A stretch of DNA of 64,000 nucleotides from the NCBI GenBank assembly GCA_964036155.1, contig OZ038423.1:35603249-35667248 (forward strand). Direction: 5' to 3'. The notes below the pieces were generated by a model, which saw only the letters and a list, made by a program, of their open reading frames with translations, was not told the DNA's origin and made no database searches. The position numbers were made by a program, and so were the translations under genes. Source of the stretch: Diploscapter coronatus (lineage: Eukaryota > Nematoda > Chromadorea > Rhabditida > Rhabditidae). This document shows, piece by piece, positions 61,471 through 64,000 of this stretch (the first letter of the stretch is position 1; each line of letters opens with the position of its first letter).

Positions 61471-61565
61471 GGAAACCTCAAACCATGCGAAATAGGGTGA
61501 GAGATGGTAGGGAAAACGATTCTTTTCTCTCACTATTTCGCATGGCTTGAGGGCTTGAGGTTTCC
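61471..61565. repeat. Hairpin element
   Basis: GGAAACCTCAAACCATGCGA with AATAGGGTGAGA pairs with TCTCTCACTATTTCGCATGG followed by CTTGAGGGCTTGAGGTTTCC. About 95 bp in total. Confidence 0.75.
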
Positions 61566-61847
61566 AAGTTGCCGATTAAATTGTGGGGGTTTTGTTGGAC
61601 TATTTCGGGATCGCTCAAAGACCGGTAATCAGCTCGAACGACAACGGGAACATTTGACGTCAGATGTAAATTTGAGTCATCTAAAAGGAATGGTTGTTTT
61701 AAAATTAAGAAAATACTGAATGTTGATTCCAATAATTCGATAAAAATCATATTCCTCCTAATCCTCTATAGTGCTTCTTTAAATTTTTCGAATTAAATAT
61801 TCTTTGAATTTTGGTATAAAAGATGGGTTTTAAGATTATGATAATTT

Positions 61848-61984
61848 CTATAAAATTACAAAAAGCCTCACTTTATCTTTAACATTGTCTCGATTGCAAA
61901 ACCGCTTCCTGAGATAGTCCAAGGAGCAGGGCTTGAAACAACACTCGGCAGAGATCTTGCTCGTGGGGGTGAGATCGTCGCTAA
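61848..61984 (-). CDS. Insulin-like peptide, A-chain exon (partial)
   Basis: A TTTTGCAG acceptor opens a frame reading SDDLTPTSKISAECCFKPCS and then LDYLRKRFCN; it can run to a stop at 61848, or splice at AAA|GTGAGG. The four cysteines follow the insulin A-chain order C-C-x3-C-x9-C. The spacing ISAECC...CSxDYxR resembles nematode peptides of the INS-6 type; the last gap is nine residues rather than the usual eight. The exon phase needs an upstream exon ending with one base. No B-chain exon (two cysteines) was found on the minus strand up to 64000, so it lies beyond the window, is very diverged, or has been lost. Insulin-like peptides act through the DAF-2 receptor. Confidence 0.5.
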
Positions 61985-64000
61985 CTGCAAAATAATTTTA
62001 TTCAGTTTAATTCTTTTATTTCATTTTTTAAAACTAGACTATTCCTTTATTCACTAACTTTATAGTTAAATATTTTATTTATCTTTCTACTCTATCCTTC
62101 CCATAATTATTATCTTTCACTTTATCTTTTTAAACATGATAAATGTTGTTCCAATGCTAAGTTCTTACAATTAGATACTGAAAATATCATTTTTATTTCA
62201 AGATTTCAATTTAATAATTTAGATTGCATAGTCTTCAGCTTTATGATTCGATATTTTGCAACGAAATGATTAATATGAATAATTTGAGCTATTATTAATG
62301 CTCGAATTGCCTAAGTTTACATATTGTTGTTAAGTAAATTTCGAAATTAATACGATTATTATTTTTGGAAAGTATAATAGGCTCAATATTAACACTAGCT
62401 TGAAATTTTCACTAATAATATCACGAGATTTTTGGTTTCCGAGGGTAATGTTGCGGAAAAATCCGTTAATTTGATAACACAGAAGTTCTAAGTAAAATAG
62501 TGAAGTTCAACTGTTTTGAGATGCGGAAGAAAATTTTGCAGTTTTCCTAATTTTCCTATTTTTAGACGTTAAATCACAAATTTGCTAAAATTAGATGACC
62601 AAACTTCCGATTTTTTTCTTTAGACATGAAACAACTTGCAACGTCATAATTCAAATTATCCTTGATGATATAATAATTTAATATCGAATTTCTTAGGACT
62701 AGAATCTTCTAGATCTCTAAAATCAAGGATACCCTTGGATGATTCATAAAAAATTAATGGTATCTATTCGAATGCGTACCATGTTGTGCCAGGGTTAACC
62801 ATGTTTTTCCGCATTAGTTTTTCGTTAGGCGTTCAGGTTTTTGTGATGACACCCCTCTTGCAAAGGCCGACCTTTTTCGACGATTTCTAAGCGCGTGTGA
62901 ACTTGGGCCAACAATTTTCCGAATTCCCCCCATTCTCCGTTTTTGCTCACTTTTGCATGAAGAACATGTGAATTCGCCAGATAATTAATGACATTGGGAA
63001 AGGAAAAGTGAAAGGGAAAAAATCGAAGTTCACTAAAGATCAATTACGATAGAGAAATTTTAAAATAGGATCTTTTACAGTAATTTAAATGGAAAACTTC
63101 TATTTTTATATGAATCCCCTGAAAGTTTGGTAAACGAATATAAATCCCCAAATAGCGATAGTTCAAAGCGAGAAAGCAAGAGAAACTTGAAAGAATTACC
63201 GACAACTGTGAGCGTTTAAACTTTTAAATGGAAAATGAGTAACCTAGATTTTTGCTTGTTTTGAATTTTTCCAAGCTCTTATTTTTCAAATTAGATCCAA
63301 ATTAAAAGTCCTCGTGTACTCAAAGTTTATTGAAAACTTTCTTATTTGTAAAAGTTCTGTAGAATTACTCAACCATGCAGCGAATAGCTCGTACTTATAC
63401 AAATTTCTTAGAGCAGGGTCATAGAATTGCTGCATTACTGTGATTTGCAGAAAAACCGCCCTCTAAAATGAAAATTTGAATTTCCAATTCCTATAAACTC
63501 TTTAAGGAAATATCGTAAACTTGTTGATTTCTGAATAACCCTTTCTTAAAGTTCTAGTGCCAGTCCGTATAATCTATTTACCACATTTACGTAAATCAAA
63601 GGCATTTTTCTACCGTAATCAAGATTACCCTCAAAGTTATACTCTAAAAATCTAGAAAGTTTTTCATTATTTATCACATTTTTATATTTTTCATGGTGTT
63701 TTCCGAGTTTTGTTTCGATGTCGGCTAATTTGAGGGGGCTTATGAATTTTACACCAGGTGGTTTTGATGGAATATATTTTATCATTGGCAAAAATATGAT
63801 AGATCTGACATGACACGCAGTGTAAATCTGTTGAAAATATATTGAAGGCTATCGGGAGAAGAATGCGCGTAAAAGTCGGCGTAGAATGGGGTAACACGTG
63901 GGGTTGAAAATCTAGAGGAACAAAACAATTTTTATCTAGTGTTGAAGAATAGAAGATCAAACCGGACGATATATCAGATAGAATGTTTTGAGCATGAGAC
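61985..64000. other. Region upstream of the insulin-like exon
   Basis: About 2 kb, very AT-rich. Apart from the minus-strand exon-like ORFs near 63546-63827 and 63370-63465 I see no gene, repeat or RNA. Confidence 0.45.
63546..63827 (-). CDS. Possible terminal exon of an unrecognised gene
   Basis: After a good TATTTTCAACAG acceptor a frame stays open for 93 codons (IYTACHVRSIIFLPMIKYIP...; ending NRLYGLALEL). In DNA this AT-rich that length is unusual and the composition is protein-like. A second open stretch with an acceptor (AGGGCGGTTTTTC..., about 63370-63465) lies downstream on the same strand. No family recognised; upstream exons would lie toward or beyond the window edge. Confidence 0.3.
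   Translation of the reverse strand: MYTACHVRSIIFLPMIKYIPSKPPGVKFISPLKLADIETKLGKHHEKYKNVINNEKLSRFLEYNFEGNLDYGRKMPLIYVNVVNRLYGLALEL

Larger units (their letters stand above)
58870..61847. other. Intergenic region after the TTR gene
   Basis: About 3 kb, AT-rich, no gene accepted. It contains a hairpin (59943-60057), a MITE copy (60917-61021), a dispersed-repeat copy (61258-61335) and another hairpin (61471-61565). Confidence 0.6.

Overview
The window is nuclear DNA of a free-living-type nematode, most likely a rhabditid related to Caenorhabditis. The genes are split by many short introns (about 45-60 nt, acceptors TTTCAG or TTTTAG). The best protein matches are to nematode families (DIX/PDZ/DEP dishevelled, OAC acyltransferase, ZP/cuticlin-like, transthyretin-like). 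The trio sphk-1, choline dehydrogenase, EGF-DOMON protein recalls the neighbours C34C6.5, C34C6.4 and C34C6.3 on C. elegans chromosome II. That synteny is from memory, not from a search.

Layout. 0.26-2.67 kb (+): sphingosine kinase. 3.29-6.16 kb (+): mitochondrial choline dehydrogenase, a GMC flavoenzyme. 6.29-8.49 kb (-): a secreted, probably GPI-anchored protein with an LPMO-like N-terminal domain, two EGF modules, a DOMON domain and a His-rich tail. Its 3' end meets the dehydrogenase tail to tail. 8.95-10.55 kb (+): coding-like fragments I cannot assemble. 13.2-20.7 kb (+): the coiled-coil ciliary rootlet protein rootletin (che-10). 20.7-25.9 kb: no gene, but a 2-kb foldback element. 25.95-33.06 kb (+): a dishevelled gene with an apparent alternative promoter and a 476-codon internal exon. 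33.3-33.8 kb (-): small Ly6-like protein. 34.9-37.7 kb (-): NRF/OAC membrane acyltransferase. 37.7-43.2 kb: mostly empty, with two orphan exon-like ORFs. 43.3-45.7 kb (-): peptide-type 7TM receptor. 45.7-51.2 kb: empty apart from a degenerate tandem repeat. 51.2-57.0 kb (+): ZP/cuticlin-like membrane protein. 57.7-58.9 kb (+): transthyretin-like secreted protein. 58.9-64 kb: foldback elements, an insulin-like A-chain exon (-) and an unrecognised exon (-).

How the genes relate. Apart from the tail-to-tail flavoenzyme and LPMO/DOMON pair there is no obvious shared pathway. The right-hand third (receptor, ZP protein, transthyretin-like protein, insulin-like exon) is rich in secreted or surface proteins. 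Its introns carry many small hairpin (foldback) elements. For nine genes I traced exons by hand, checking splice signals and reading phase; every one closes in frame. These are sphingosine kinase, choline dehydrogenase, LPMO/DOMON, dishevelled (two main forms), Ly6-like, OAC, 7TM receptor, ZP and transthyretin-like. Rootletin was traced only in part.

Main leads: (1) the LPMO-like plus DOMON plus His-rich architecture; (2) a predicted 1,038-residue dishevelled isoform that lacks the DIX domain; (3) an unusual number of GC-AG introns in the first two genes; (4) the foldback elements; (5) the insulin-like exon.
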